Source: an uncultured Collinsella sp.
GTDB taxonomy: Bacteria; Actinomycetota; Coriobacteriia; Coriobacteriales; Coriobacteriaceae
Direction of reading: 5' to 3'
Assembly (NCBI GenBank): GCA_934647195.1
Contig: CAKUFD010000009.1
Coordinates: 1-64,000, forward strand
Length of the DNA stretch: 64,000 nucleotides
Shown: positions 22,959 through 32,015 of the stretch, in pieces
Position numbering within the stretch: the first letter of the stretch is position 1
How the letters are laid out: each line of letters opens with the position of its first letter
The notes under the pieces: generated by a model
Told to the model about the DNA's origin: nothing
Database searches by the model: none
Seen by the model: the letters and a program-made list of their open reading frames with translations, nothing else
Made by a program: the position numbers and the translations under genes

Positions 22959-25076
22959 ATGAATCGACCTTTACCAGAGCTGTTGGCCCCCGCGGGCTCT
23001 ATCGATGCGCTCCTTGCGGCTGTTGCCGCGGGTGCCGATGCCGTCTACTGCGGACTTGGCGCCTTCAATGCCCGTGCGAGCGCGAAAGACATCGAGCCCG
23101 TCGAGTTTGCGCGCGCGGTGCGCCTCGCACATGCGCATGGCGCGCGCGTGTACGTGACATGCAACGTTTACTTGCGCGAGCATGAACTTGCACCCGCGTT
23201 GGACCTTGCGCGCGTGGCCGACGCGGCGGGTGCGGACGCCTTTATCGTGGCCGACATCGCACAGGTGCAGGCCATCCGGCGTGCCATCCCTCATGCCGAG
23301 ATTCACCTCTCCACCCAGACGGGGGTCATGTCGCCCGCGGGTGTCAAATACGTGCGCAAGCATTTGGGCGTCGAGCGCATCACGGTTTCGCGCGAGCTCT
23401 CCTTGCCCGAGATTGCAGGCGTATGTTCTGCTGGCGTGCCTATCGAGGTCTTTTGTCACGGAGCCATCTGCATCTGCTACTCGGGCGCGTGCGCGGCATC
23501 TGCCTTGCGAAGAGGGCGCTCTGCCAACCGCGGAGATTGCACGCAGCCGTGCCGCTTTACCTACGATTTGCAGGATAGCGAGGGAAACTCCGTCAACGTG
23601 CAGGAGGGGGAGCGCCTCCTGTGTCCGCGCGACTACTGCTCGATCGATCATGTCCATGAGCTTGTGGAGGCGGGTGTTTCGGCCCTTAAGGTCGAGGGCC
23701 GCATGAAGAATCCCGATTACGTCTTCAACGTGGTGGGAGCCTATCGCCAGGCGCTCGATGCCGTGGCGGCGGGCTCGTGGGACGCAAGCGTCGCCGATGC
23801 GTGCAAGCGCCGGTTGGGCATGTCGTTCAATCGCGGTTTTACCGACGCGTATCTGCGGGGAACCTCAGGTGCGGAGCTCATGAGCTTCGAGCGCGCGTGC
23901 AATCAGGGCTTGCGTGTGGGAGAGCTGGTCGAGCGACGCTATGAAGAGGTTTCCGTTCGTCTGTGCGACTCCGTGCGCGCGGGCGACATGCTCGAGATTC
24001 GCTCGACGCCCGGCCCTGACGCTCCGGCCGATGTCCCCAAGCGCTGGCCGCAGGTGCCCTGCCCGGTGGATGCGGCAGCAGGCGAGGTGATCGATGTCCA
24101 TTGCAAGCGCAAGGTCGAAGTGGGAAGTATCGTCAACCGTATCAGCTCGGTCGAGGTGCTGGAACGCACCGATGCCGCGCTTGCGCGTATGCGCGCCGAG
24201 CTGGAGTTCTATGCCTCCGATTTCGTGCTGGCTCCTGTTGATCGGGACGCTTCTGAGGCATCGAGCCTGCCGGTTGAGTCTGCAGCGCCTACGTCTGCGG
24301 CGCCTACCGCCGAGAGCGTCCGCCTTTCCGTGGTGGTCGACACCCCTGCGCGAGCGGCGGCTTTGCTGCAAGATGTTCGGGTGGATGAGGTGGTTGTGCG
24401 CCAGATGGCGCTTGATGAGAACGCGGAAAGGTGGGAAGACCTCTTGCCGCGCCTTACCGTCATGCTCGACGAGCCTGCGCGCGTACCGGACGAGGTTCGC
24501 GCGCGTGACCTTTGCCGCCATGCGGGCAAGGTCGTCTGCTGCAATTACGCGCATATGCAGATGGCGAAGGAGGCGGGCACTTCTTTTGATGTGGCAGCCC
24601 CGCTTTCGGCGACCAGCGGGGCGAGCGCTGCGTGGTTTGGGCGGCAGGGCGCAAGCTGCGTTTGGCTGCCTGACGAGCTTTCGCAGGAAGAGATGCGCGA
24701 GGCGGCGTGCCGTGCCGCTTGCGAGGGGGCGCACGTCGGCGCGCTTGCCTACGGGTATCCGCAGCTGATGGTGACCGAGCATTGCCTTCTTACTGCCGAG
24801 GGGCCGTGTTCGCATTCCTGCAGCACGTGCGAGCGCCGCCGCCAGGAACGCTATCTGGTGGAGACATCGGGCGCGCGCCTGCCGGTTCGCGTGGATGCTC
24901 GTGGCCGTACTCGCACCTTCGATGCTTGCGTGCTTGACCGCACCGAGGACGTCGATGCGCTGCTGCACTCTGGCGTGGGTAGCCTCGTCATCGATGCCAT
25001 GCTGCTTGACGAAGGTGAGCTCGAGGGCGCTATCCGCGCTCTTGTTGCGGCGGGTGCGCCCGCGGTCGGGGCGTGA
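22959..25076 (+). CDS. U32 family peptidase / RNA hydroxylation-type protein
   Basis: A 705-residue U32 protein. The N-terminal TIM-barrel-like domain begins PELLAPAGSIDALLAAVAAG. The U32 signature EVFCHGAICICYSGACAAS is at 163-181, followed by NRGDCTQPCRF with further conserved cysteines and the LKVEGRMKNPDY motif. The C-terminal region extends well beyond the basic ~400-residue U32 core and contains additional cysteines (CSHSCSTC) near the end. Experimentally studied relatives (TrhP, RlhA, UbiU/V) act in RNA or quinone hydroxylation and often carry Fe-S clusters, so that is likelier than proteolysis. By length it is RlhA-like, but no symbol is assigned. ATG at 22959 follows AGGTGA. Confidence 0.85.
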   Translation: MNRPLPELLAPAGSIDALLAAVAAGADAVYCGLGAFNARASAKDIEPVEFARAVRLAHAHGARVYVTCNVYLREHELAPALDLARVADAAGADAFIVADIAQVQAIRRAIPHAEIHLSTQTGVMSPAGVKYVRKHLGVERITVSRELSLPEIAGVCSAGVPIEVFCHGAICICYSGACAASALRRGRSANRGDCTQPCRFTYDLQDSEGNSVNVQEGERLLCPRDYCSIDHVHELVEAGVSALKVEGRMKNPDYVFNVVGAYRQALDAVAAGSWDASVADACKRRLGMSFNRGFTDAYLRGTSGAELMSFERACNQGLRVGELVERRYEEVSVRLCDSVRAGDMLEIRSTPGPDAPADVPKRWPQVPCPVDAAAGEVIDVHCKRKVEVGSIVNRISSVEVLERTDAALARMRAELEFYASDFVLAPVDRDASEASSLPVESAAPTSAAPTAESVRLSVVVDTPARAAALLQDVRVDEVVVRQMALDENAERWEDLLPRLTVMLDEPARVPDEVRARDLCRHAGKVVCCNYAHMQMAKEAGTSFDVAAPLSATSGASAAWFGRQGASCVWLPDELSQEEMREAACRAACEGAHVGALAYGYPQLMVTEHCLLTAEGPCSHSCSTCERRRQERYLVETSGARLPVRVDARGRTRTFDACVLDRTEDVDALLHSGVGSLVIDAMLLDEGELEGAIRALVAAGAPAVGA

Positions 25077-25203
25077 AGCTTGCCCGCCTTGGGCAAATGA
25101 CCTCGCGCGAAGCTCCGCTCTTCGCTACAATCAACGAGTTACCAACAATAATCAGCACCGCTCTATTGGGGCGAGGGCGCTATAACCGTTTAAAGGAGAA
25201 GCG

Positions 25204-26415
25204 ATGCTTCCAGTCGACGAACAGATGAAGATCATTACCTCGGGTGCCGCCAAGATCGTCCCCGAGGCAGACCTGCGCAAGAAGCTCGAGAAGGGCATGC
25301 CCCTCAACATCAAGCTCGGCGTCGACCCCACCTCTCCCGACCTGCACCTGGGTCATGCCGTTCCGCTGCGCAAGATGCGCCAGTTCCAGGATCTGGGCCA
25401 CAACGTCACTCTCATTATCGGCAACGGCACCGCGCTGATCGGCGACCCTTCGGGCAAGAACTCCACGCGTCCGCAGCTGTCGCAGGAGCAGATCGAGGCC
25501 AACGCCGAGACCTACGTCTCCCAGGCCATGAAGATCCTCGATCCCGAGAAGACCACCATCGTGCACAACGGCGACTGGATTTTGTCCATGGACCTGGCCG
25601 GCCTGCTGCAGGTGTGCTCCAAGTTCACCGTCGCCCGTATCCTCGAGCGCGATGACTTCACCAAGCGCTATCAGTCCCAGACCCCCATCGCTCTGCACGA
25701 GTTCCTCTACCCCGTGATGCAGGCTTACGACTCGGTCATGATCAAGGCCGATGTCGAGATGGGCGGCACCGATCAGCTGTTCAACCTGCTTGCCGGCCGC
25801 GAGCTCATGGAGAAGATGGACATGGAGCCGCAGATCGCGCTCACCATGCCGCTCCTCGAGGGCACCGATGGCGTGCGCAAGATGTCCAAGTCCTATGGCA
25901 ACTACATCGGTCTTACCGACGAGCCCAAGGACATGTTTGGCAAGACCATGTCGATCCCCGACGAGATGATCGGCAAGTACTATCGTCTGGCCAGCTCCCT
26001 CTCTCCCGACGAGGTCGATAAGATCGACGCCGCCCTTGCCGACGGCTCTGCCGACCCCTACGAGCTCAAGCGCGCCCTTGGCCGCGACCTGTGCGACACC
26101 TATCACGGTGCCGGCGCGGGCGACGAGGCTCAGGCCGAGTTCGACCGCGTGTTCAAGGAGGGCCAGCTCGCCGACTTCCCTGAGAAGCATGTTGAGCTTG
26201 CCGTTAACGACGAGGGCAAGATCTACCTTGCGGGCCTGCTCAAGGATCTGGGCCTTTCCGCCAGTGCAGGCGCTGCTCGTCGCGATATCGACGGTGGCGG
26301 CGTGAAGATCAACGGCCAGGCCGTGGCGCCCAAGAGCTACAACATCGACCCCTCCGAGCTCAAGGTGGGCGACACTCTCTCGGTGGGCAAGCGCAAGGGT
26401 TTCAAGCTGGTCTAA
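25204..26415 (+). CDS. tyrS: Tyrosyl-tRNA synthetase
   Basis: A 403-residue class Ic aminoacyl-tRNA synthetase charging tRNA-Tyr. The HIGH-type motif is HLGH (48-51) and the KMSKS loop is intact (226-230). Tyr-binding residues are in VMQAYDSVMIKADVEMGGTDQ. The C-terminal S4-like RNA-binding domain (ARRDIDGGGVKINGQAV) is present. It resembles the TyrRS subclass with HLGH and KMSKS (TyrZ-like), not the longer E. coli type. ATG follows AAAGGAG. No T-box structure was recognised in the 127-base leader, which has a TACAAT -10 candidate at 25126. Confidence 0.97.
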   Translation: MLPVDEQMKIITSGAAKIVPEADLRKKLEKGMPLNIKLGVDPTSPDLHLGHAVPLRKMRQFQDLGHNVTLIIGNGTALIGDPSGKNSTRPQLSQEQIEANAETYVSQAMKILDPEKTTIVHNGDWILSMDLAGLLQVCSKFTVARILERDDFTKRYQSQTPIALHEFLYPVMQAYDSVMIKADVEMGGTDQLFNLLAGRELMEKMDMEPQIALTMPLLEGTDGVRKMSKSYGNYIGLTDEPKDMFGKTMSIPDEMIGKYYRLASSLSPDEVDKIDAALADGSADPYELKRALGRDLCDTYHGAGAGDEAQAEFDRVFKEGQLADFPEKHVELAVNDEGKIYLAGLLKDLGLSASAGAARRDIDGGGVKINGQAVAPKSYNIDPSELKVGDTLSVGKRKGFKLV

Positions 26416-26465
26416 AGACAGGCTTGCCTCTGTCAATAAAACTAAAACAGCCGAGCCAAAACAGC

Positions 26466-26500
26466 GAAGCGGCGTCACGGCGGTGGCGCCGCTTCTTTTT
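26466..26500 (+). terminator. Terminator of tyrS
   Basis: A perfect 9-bp stem GAAGCGGCG / CGCCGCTTC is followed by TTTTT. It lies 50 bases after the tyrS stop. Confidence 0.88.
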
Positions 26501-26542
26501 GCATCGGTTTTGGGCTTTGGGTGTCGCTGCGGCGCCGCGAGG

Positions 26543-27295
26543 CTACAGGACGTCGACTCCCGCGGCGGCGCAGCGCTCGAGAAAATCGGCGGGCATGTTG
26601 CCGTCGGTGACGATGACGTCAAACTGGTCGATGTCGCAGATGGCGAAGGTCGAGATTTTGCCGAGTTTGGTCGAATCGAGCAGCAAGACCTTCTGCTCTG
26701 CTTGCTCGAGGCAAGCGCGCTTGAGCTCAGCTTCCTCGTCTGAGCCACAGGAGAGGCCCGCTGTCTTGCTGTACGAGGCGGCGCCGATAAAGACCTGGTC
26801 AAAGCGCAGCTTGCGAATCTCGCGGATGGCGCGGCTGCCATGCAGGCACATGTTGTAGCGATTGAGGGTGCCTCCCGGTACGATCACGTCGACGGTGTCA
26901 AAATGACCGAGCTCCATGACGTTGTAGATACCGCAGGTAAAGACCATGAGGTGCTCGTCGGGCAGTGCTGCGGCAAATTTGGCGAGCGTGCTGCCCGAAT
27001 CCAGGTAGATGGTGGTGTTGGGACGCACGAGCTTTGCTGCCTTTGCCGCGATGGTCGCCTTGGCATCGACATTTTGATTGCGACGCACGTCGAAAAGGCC
27101 GTCGGCGCCTACGGCGAACTCAAGCGAGCGCACGCCTCCATAGACGCGCACGAGCTTATGCTCTCGGTCGAGTGCTTTGATGTCGTTGCGGATGGTCATC
27201 TCGGAGACCTCGGGGAAGGCCTCTTTAAGCTGTGCGATGGACACGCTGCTCATCTTGTTGACGAGCTCTACGATGGCGCGGCGACGTTCTTCCAT
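26543..27295 (-). CDS. DeoR family transcriptional regulator
   Basis: A 250-residue DeoR-type repressor. The N-terminal helix-turn-helix is MEERRRAIVELVNKMSSVSI with FPEVSEMTIRNDIKALDRE. The C-terminal DeoRC sensor domain has LDSGSTLAKFAAALP, where a sugar phosphate is normally bound, and GGTLNRYNMCLHGSRA. ATG at 27295 follows GGGAG. It is divergent from the aldolase/dehydrogenase operon across a 273-base AT-rich gap full of repeated ACTATAA motifs, so it very probably represses that operon and itself. The effector is not deducible, but by family it should be a phosphorylated sugar intermediate. Confidence 0.92.
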   Translation of the reverse strand: MEERRRAIVELVNKMSSVSIAQLKEAFPEVSEMTIRNDIKALDREHKLVRVYGGVRSLEFAVGADGLFDVRRNQNVDAKATIAAKAAKLVRPNTTIYLDSGSTLAKFAAALPDEHLMVFTCGIYNVMELGHFDTVDVIVPGGTLNRYNMCLHGSRAIREIRKLRFDQVFIGAASYSKTAGLSCGSDEEAELKRACLEQAEQKVLLLDSTKLGKISTFAICDIDQFDVIVTDGNMPADFLERCAAAGVDVL

Positions 27296-27310
27296 GGCAT
27301 CTCCCGGTTT

Positions 27311-27482
27311 TAGAAACTATAACGATTGACGTTGCTTATTATAGTTTTTGCAAAACAAAAGGACGAAACATTCGAATCCTAAAACGATAATTTGAGAAAT
27401 TAACCGTTTGGCGGTTGAATTCGACCGTTTACAGAGGCTAGTTTTACAGTTTCTAAAATCAAAACTATAAATTTCTATAGTC
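27311..27482. promoter_or_regulatory. Repeated operator-like sites between deoR-type gene and aldolase operon
   Basis: The AT-rich gap holds several copies of a motif resembling AAACTATAA: plus strand at 27314 and 27461, the inverse TTATAGTTT-type at about 27338, a variant AAAACGATAA at 27381, and TCTATAGTC at 27474. The motif appears in both orientations and clusters near both gene starts, as expected of DeoR operators. Promoters for both directions must lie here. Confidence 0.6.
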
Positions 27483-27568
27483 AAAGGTGAGCAGAGAGGT
27501 GCTCGCGCGGCCGCATGGCAAGAGAGGGCATGCTACCGTCCGAAACGAGATGAGGGAGACTGGTCCGA

Positions 27569-28447
27569 ATGCTCGAACCCATGAAGGATTTGCTGGTCGA
27601 GGCGAAGCGTGGCGGCTATGCCGTGCCTGCGCCCAACGTGTTTGACAAAGAGAGCGTGGAGGCCGCGTTTAACGCAGCCGAGGAGCTCGATTCCCCGGTG
27701 ATCCTTGATGTGGGCTATGCCATGGGCATTGAAGAGACGGGCATGATCGCCAAATACTACGGCACCAAGCATCCGCGCATCCCTTGGGCACTCAACCTCG
27801 ATCACGGTGGTCCGTTCGAGCATGTCATCTTGGCTATTCGCTCCGGCTACAGCTCCGTGATGGTCGACCGCTCAACGCTTTCGTTCGAGGACAACGTGGC
27901 TCAGGTCGCCGACGTGGTTCGCATTGCCCATGCTGTGGGCGTCTCCGTCGAGGCGGAGCTGGGCCATGTGGGCCAGGGCGTCGAGTACGAGGCCACGCGC
28001 GACGCGGGCCTCACGCATCCCGAAGAAGCTGCCGAGTTCGTAGAACGCACGGGCGTCGATTGTCTGGCTGTGGCCGTGGGCACCTCGCATGGCGTCTACA
28101 AGGGCACACCGCATCTTGAGTTCGACTTGCTGGCAACGTTGGCCAACGACCTTGAGATTCCGCTCGTGCTCCACGGCGGCTCCGGCACCGGTGACGAGAA
28201 TCTCCAGCGCGCTGTCAAGACGGGCATCCAGAAGGTCAACCTTTATACCGACTTGGGCGAGGCTTGGCTGCAGGCACTCAAGCGCGAGATCGCTATCCAC
28301 GAGGGAACCGCCGAAGAAGTCACCGAGGACGAGTTCAAAAACGCCAAGAAGAAGATCACCCAGCTTATGGAGGATAGCTGTAAGAACGGCTACCAGAAGA
28401 AGCTCATGCACTACATGGAGCTCTTTGGTTCTGCCGGTCGCATTTAA
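27569..28447 (+). CDS. Class II ketose-bisphosphate aldolase
   Basis: A 292-residue zinc aldolase of the FbaA/GatY/KbaY family, which cleaves a ketose 1,6-bisphosphate into dihydroxyacetone phosphate and an aldehyde. Zinc ligands and active-site segments are visible: NLDHGGPFE, VEAELGHVGQG, VGTSHGVYKG, LHGGSGTGDEN and KVNLYTDL. ATG at 27569 lies about 15 bases after the purine-rich GATGAGGGAGA. It is the first gene of the DeoR-controlled operon. A role in a peripheral sugar or polyol pathway is more likely than central glycolysis because of the linked regulator and dehydrogenases. Confidence 0.9.
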   Translation: MLEPMKDLLVEAKRGGYAVPAPNVFDKESVEAAFNAAEELDSPVILDVGYAMGIEETGMIAKYYGTKHPRIPWALNLDHGGPFEHVILAIRSGYSSVMVDRSTLSFEDNVAQVADVVRIAHAVGVSVEAELGHVGQGVEYEATRDAGLTHPEEAAEFVERTGVDCLAVAVGTSHGVYKGTPHLEFDLLATLANDLEIPLVLHGGSGTGDENLQRAVKTGIQKVNLYTDLGEAWLQALKREIAIHEGTAEEVTEDEFKNAKKKITQLMEDSCKNGYQKKLMHYMELFGSAGRI

Positions 28448-28528
28448 CCCCATTCTTGGAAACCTACCATCTGCCCCACACCTGCGTGCGGCGCCGACGA
28501 CACCACCTTCGATAGAAAAGGGGAAACC

Positions 28529-29587
28529 ATGAAGCCCATCGTTACCGAAACCCGTACCGCCATCATCAATGCTGCTCACGACGCGCAGATCGTCGTCCGC
28601 CCCATTCACGATTTGGGCGAGCACGATGTACTCATCAAGATCTTGTCCTGCAACCTGTGCACGTCTGAGTACGGCCTGTGGAGCGGCGCTCGCACTAACA
28701 AGCCGCTGCCCATGACCTTTGGTCATGAATGGGCGGGCGAGATCATTCAAGTAGGCGAGAAGGTTTCCGGTCTTGCCGTGGGCGACTTCGTGGGTGGTTC
28801 CTACACCTTTGATCCGTACTCCACCGAGGCGCTCGAGGGCCGCACCTCCGAGGCGCCCGGCGTGAAGCCCTATGACACCCAATGGCCCGACGGCTACTAT
28901 GGCCGCTATGACGGCTGTGCCGAGTACCTGGTGCAGTCGCAGGAATCCATCTATAAGTTCGAGAACAAGATTCGTCCCTCCGAGGCAGGCTTCCTGGAGC
29001 CGCTCGCCACGGTGATTAACGGCATCAAGAAGCTCGATATCAAAAAGGGTGAGACCGTGGTGGTCATCGGCGGCGGAACCATGGGCGTGCTCAACGCGCT
29101 CGTTGCCAAGCAGAAAGGCGCTCGCGTGATCGTCTCCGAGCTCATGGAGAAGAAGATTCGCGTGGCAGAGCAGCTTGGCCTCGAAGTTATCGACGGCTCC
29201 ATGGTCGATCCCGTAGAGGAGGTGCGTGCCCGCACCGACGGCCGCGGCGCCGACACCGTGATTCTCGCGGTTGCCGCGACGGCCGCCAACAAGCAGGGGT
29301 TCGCCATGCTCAAGAAGCTCCATGGCAAGGTGCTGATGTTTGCCGCCGGCTATCCTGCGCCGGAGCTGGGCGTCGATGCCAACAAGATCCATTACGGCAA
29401 GATGCAGATCTTCGGCACTTTCCTGGGTGAGTTCGCGGACTTCAAGGAGTCCTGCCACCTGCTGGGTTCGGGCGAGATCGACGTGTCGCCGCTCGTCGAC
29501 AAGGAGTATCCGTTCGACCAGATTCAGCAGGCATTTGAAAACGCGATCATCCCGGGCGGTTACCGCACGACCGTCGTCATGCAGTAG
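28529..29587 (+). CDS. Zinc-type alcohol/polyol dehydrogenase (MDR family)
   Basis: A 352-residue medium-chain dehydrogenase. The catalytic-zinc region has CNLCTSEYG and GHEWAGEII, the Rossmann fold has VVVIGGGTMGVLNALVA, and the Glu ligand lies in FLEPLATVINGI. The four-Cys structural zinc loop is absent, replaced by the segment GGSYTFDPYSTEAL, as in some sorbitol- and threonine-dehydrogenase-like enzymes. ATG follows AAAGGGG. It sits between the aldolase and an iron-type dehydrogenase in the DeoR operon and probably oxidises a sugar alcohol or phosphorylated polyol. Substrate unknown. Confidence 0.88.
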   Translation: MKPIVTETRTAIINAAHDAQIVVRPIHDLGEHDVLIKILSCNLCTSEYGLWSGARTNKPLPMTFGHEWAGEIIQVGEKVSGLAVGDFVGGSYTFDPYSTEALEGRTSEAPGVKPYDTQWPDGYYGRYDGCAEYLVQSQESIYKFENKIRPSEAGFLEPLATVINGIKKLDIKKGETVVVIGGGTMGVLNALVAKQKGARVIVSELMEKKIRVAEQLGLEVIDGSMVDPVEEVRARTDGRGADTVILAVAATAANKQGFAMLKKLHGKVLMFAAGYPAPELGVDANKIHYGKMQIFGTFLGEFADFKESCHLLGSGEIDVSPLVDKEYPFDQIQQAFENAIIPGGYRTTVVMQ

Positions 29588-29597
29588 GGGGCGCACG

Positions 29598-30752
29598 ATG
29601 GCACGTTTGTTTCTCACTCCCGCGTGCATCGTCTCCGGTGAGGGTGCGCTTGAGGATTCCCTCGACATTCTGCGCGGCTTGGGCACGAAGGCGTTTGTAG
29701 TTACCGACCCCATGATGGTCAAGCTCGGCAACTGCAAGACGGTGACCGACGCCCTCGAGCGGGCGGGGCTTGGCTTTGAGGTATTCGACCAGATCACGGG
29801 CGAGCCGAGCGACGGTATGATCGAGGCGGGAATCGCCGCGTTCAAGGCATCGGACTGCGATATGTATGTGAGCCTTGGCGGCGGCAGCCCCATCGACGCC
29901 ATGAAGGCGATTGCCATGATGGCAGCCTGTGATGGCGATATCGACGAGCAGATGGGCGTTGCCCTCGACTTTGATCGTCCACCGCTTGTGGCCATCCCCA
30001 CCACGGCGGGCACAGGATCGGAGGCCACGCAGTTCACAATCATCAACAACACGCGCCAGGGCATCAAGATGCTCCTTGCGGGTGCCAAGGTTTTGCCCGA
30101 CGTCGCTATTGTTGACCCGCAGTTCACGTGTACGGCGCCGGCAGGCGTCACTGCCAACACGGGCGTCGATGCTTTGTGCCATGCGCTCGAATCGGCCACG
30201 TCCAAGAAGATGCAGCCTATGAGCTATACCTTTTCGATAAGCGCCATCAAGCGCATCCTGGCAAATCTCTACACGTGCTACATCGAGCCTGATAACGTCG
30301 AGGCACGTACCCAGATGGCCATCGCCGCTACCGAGGCGGGCGTCGCCTTTAACAATGCGAGCGTGACCATCATCCACGGCATGAGCCGCCCTATCGGTGC
30401 GCTCTTCCATGTGCCGCACGGGCTCTCCAACGCCATGATCATGCTGGAGTGTCTGCGTTACGTGGTGGACGGCGCCTACCCGCAGTTCGCTGCCGTGGCG
30501 CGCGAGGTGGGCGCATCTGTTGCGGCTGATGACGAGGTGGCGGCAAACGAGCTGCTCGATACTATTGCCGAGCTACTGCAAAAGCTCAACATTCCCACGC
30601 TTGCGGGCTACGGCATCGATGTCGACGAGTTTCGGGCGCAGATCCCCAAGATGGCAAAGGATGCCATCGATTCGGGCAGCCCGGCAAATACGATCAAGCC
30701 TTTAACGGCTGCCGATCTCGAGGTGATTTACGAGCGTTTGATTTCTGCATAG
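29598..30752 (+). CDS. Iron-containing alcohol dehydrogenase
   Basis: A 384-residue group III alcohol dehydrogenase. NAD-binding GGGSPIDAMKA, then TTAGTGSEAT, and the iron ligands in NTGVDALCHALES and HGMSRPIGALFHVPHG are all present. ATG at 29598 lies 10 bases after the preceding stop; the stop region GTAGGGGGCG provides a plausible ribosome-binding site. Third gene of the aldolase operon. With the MDR enzyme upstream, the pair could interconvert a sugar alcohol and an aldehyde released by the aldolase. Not assignable to a specific substrate. Confidence 0.9.
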   Translation: MARLFLTPACIVSGEGALEDSLDILRGLGTKAFVVTDPMMVKLGNCKTVTDALERAGLGFEVFDQITGEPSDGMIEAGIAAFKASDCDMYVSLGGGSPIDAMKAIAMMAACDGDIDEQMGVALDFDRPPLVAIPTTAGTGSEATQFTIINNTRQGIKMLLAGAKVLPDVAIVDPQFTCTAPAGVTANTGVDALCHALESATSKKMQPMSYTFSISAIKRILANLYTCYIEPDNVEARTQMAIAATEAGVAFNNASVTIIHGMSRPIGALFHVPHGLSNAMIMLECLRYVVDGAYPQFAAVAREVGASVAADDEVAANELLDTIAELLQKLNIPTLAGYGIDVDEFRAQIPKMAKDAIDSGSPANTIKPLTAADLEVIYERLISA

Positions 30753-30792
30753 CGCAGGCCTGACATCGCGCTGACGTTGTCCCTTTTTCGCG

Positions 30793-30832
30793 TGCGCCCG
30801 CTTGTGACGATTGTTGCAAGCGGGCGCATTGT
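30793..30832 (+). terminator. Hairpin after the iron dehydrogenase
   Basis: TGCGCCCGCTTG pairs with CAAGCGGGCGCA over 12 bp with a 12-nt loop, followed by TTGTT. It may attenuate read-through into the HAD gene. Confidence 0.6.
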
Positions 30833-30912
30833 TGATATGGCGTTGACGCGAAATGGGTATGCTTGGCGTGAGAGAAGTCTATTACACGGGTTGTTTAGGA
30901 GGCCCTATTCGC

Positions 30913-31707
30913 ATGATCAAACTCATCGCTTCTGACATGGATGGCACACTGCTCGACGAGCACAGTGAGGTTCCTTCCGAGACATTCGAGCTCATCGAGG
31001 CTTTGCGCGAGAAGGGCGTTCATTTTGCCGCCTCTTCCGGTCGTCGTTATGATCGCTTGTGCACGTTTTTCGAGCCGGTGCGCGACCACATGGATTTTGT
31101 GGCGTCAAATGGCGCGCAGGTCTATGCGGACGGCAAGCTAATCGATCGCGAGGTGTACTCGCATCTCGCTATTCGTGAGCTCGCCCGCGTGATTGAGATG
31201 TTCGATAACCTGCATCTGGTGCTGTTTGACCGTACGAAGTCGTTTTTGCTCGACGACGAGAGCAAGTTCGTGCGCGAGGTGGACAAGGACCTTCCCAACG
31301 CCGAGCGCATTTGGGAGCTGCCCGATCCCGAGGTGAATATCCTGAAGGCCGCGATTTTTTGCGATGATGGCAACGTGATGGACAATGCGTACGTGCTTCA
31401 GCGCGAACTGGGCGACAAGTTTGTGTTTGCACCTTCCGGAAACGCCTGGATCGACGCTCTGCAGCTTGGCGTGACCAAGGCTTCGGGTATCGCTCAGATC
31501 ATGGATTACTACGGCATCAAGACCGAGGAAGTCATGGCGTTTGGCGACTCCATGAACGACTACGAGATCGTGCGCATGGTGGGCTGCGGCTGCGCTATGG
31601 CAAATGGTCGTCCCGCCCTTAAGGCTGTGGCCAATCGCGTGGTGGGCTACAACTATGAGCATGCCGTTCAAGCCGAGATGCGCCGCATTTTGGAGGAGCA
31701 GAAGTAG
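30913..31707 (+). CDS. HAD-superfamily phosphatase, Cof type
   Basis: A 264-residue Cof-type phosphatase. Motif I is DMDGTLLD (residues 8-15), motif II is in AASSGRRYDR, the lysine motif in LGVTKASGI, and motif IV is FGDSMNDYEIV. ATG at 30913 follows AGGAGG at 10 bases; the longer frame adds a non-conserved leader. Separated from the aldolase operon by a hairpin, so it may be co-regulated or independent. A sugar-phosphate substrate is the family expectation. Confidence 0.9.
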   Translation: MIKLIASDMDGTLLDEHSEVPSETFELIEALREKGVHFAASSGRRYDRLCTFFEPVRDHMDFVASNGAQVYADGKLIDREVYSHLAIRELARVIEMFDNLHLVLFDRTKSFLLDDESKFVREVDKDLPNAERIWELPDPEVNILKAAIFCDDGNVMDNAYVLQRELGDKFVFAPSGNAWIDALQLGVTKASGIAQIMDYYGIKTEEVMAFGDSMNDYEIVRMVGCGCAMANGRPALKAVANRVVGYNYEHAVQAEMRRILEEQK

Positions 31708-31724
31708 GGTTTTCATACTTGGGT

Positions 31725-31852
31725 GTGCGAGGGCCCCGGCACGCATCCCTCCATGCTCAAACATACTCGAAAGGCCCTGGGCTCAATAGGACTGAGCCCA
31801 GGGCCTTTCTGCGTAACTGCGCGTGGAGGGATGCGTGCCGGGGCCCTCGCAC
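31725..31852. repeat. Nested inverted repeat (29-bp outer, 16-bp inner arms)
   Basis: The outer arms 31725-31753 and 31824-31852 are perfect 29-bp inverted repeats (GTGCGAGGGCCCCGGCACGC and on). Inside, 31770-31785 and 31793-31808 form a second perfect 16-bp stem (AAAGGCCCTGGGCTCA / TGAGCCCAGGGCCTTT) with a 7-nt loop. The whole lies between two same-strand genes. The inner stem ends in A and T runs on both sides and could terminate transcription in either direction. The outer arms are far longer than a terminator needs. Confidence 0.9.
31770..31808. terminator. Bidirectional terminator hairpin
   Basis: A perfect 16-bp GC-rich stem flanked by AAA and TTT. It is the inner part of the nested repeat and lies about 60 bases after the HAD stop codon. 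Confidence 0.75.
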
Positions 31853-32015
31853 GGCAACCTTTGGCAACTTGACTTGGTTATTTCGTGCTGCAGCTCCGTA
31901 CGCCGATATCTCTCGACCGCTACCGAGGATTGTGGGCAGGGTGCACAAAGGGCATCTCGCCCTCCTCATAAAATCGCATAGCAGCTATGGCAAATGCTCG
32001 AGGACGGGTGCGACT

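Noticed and set aside
25077..25203. T-box leader for tyrS
   Set aside because: The gap is too short and has no T-box consensus or terminator/antiterminator pair.
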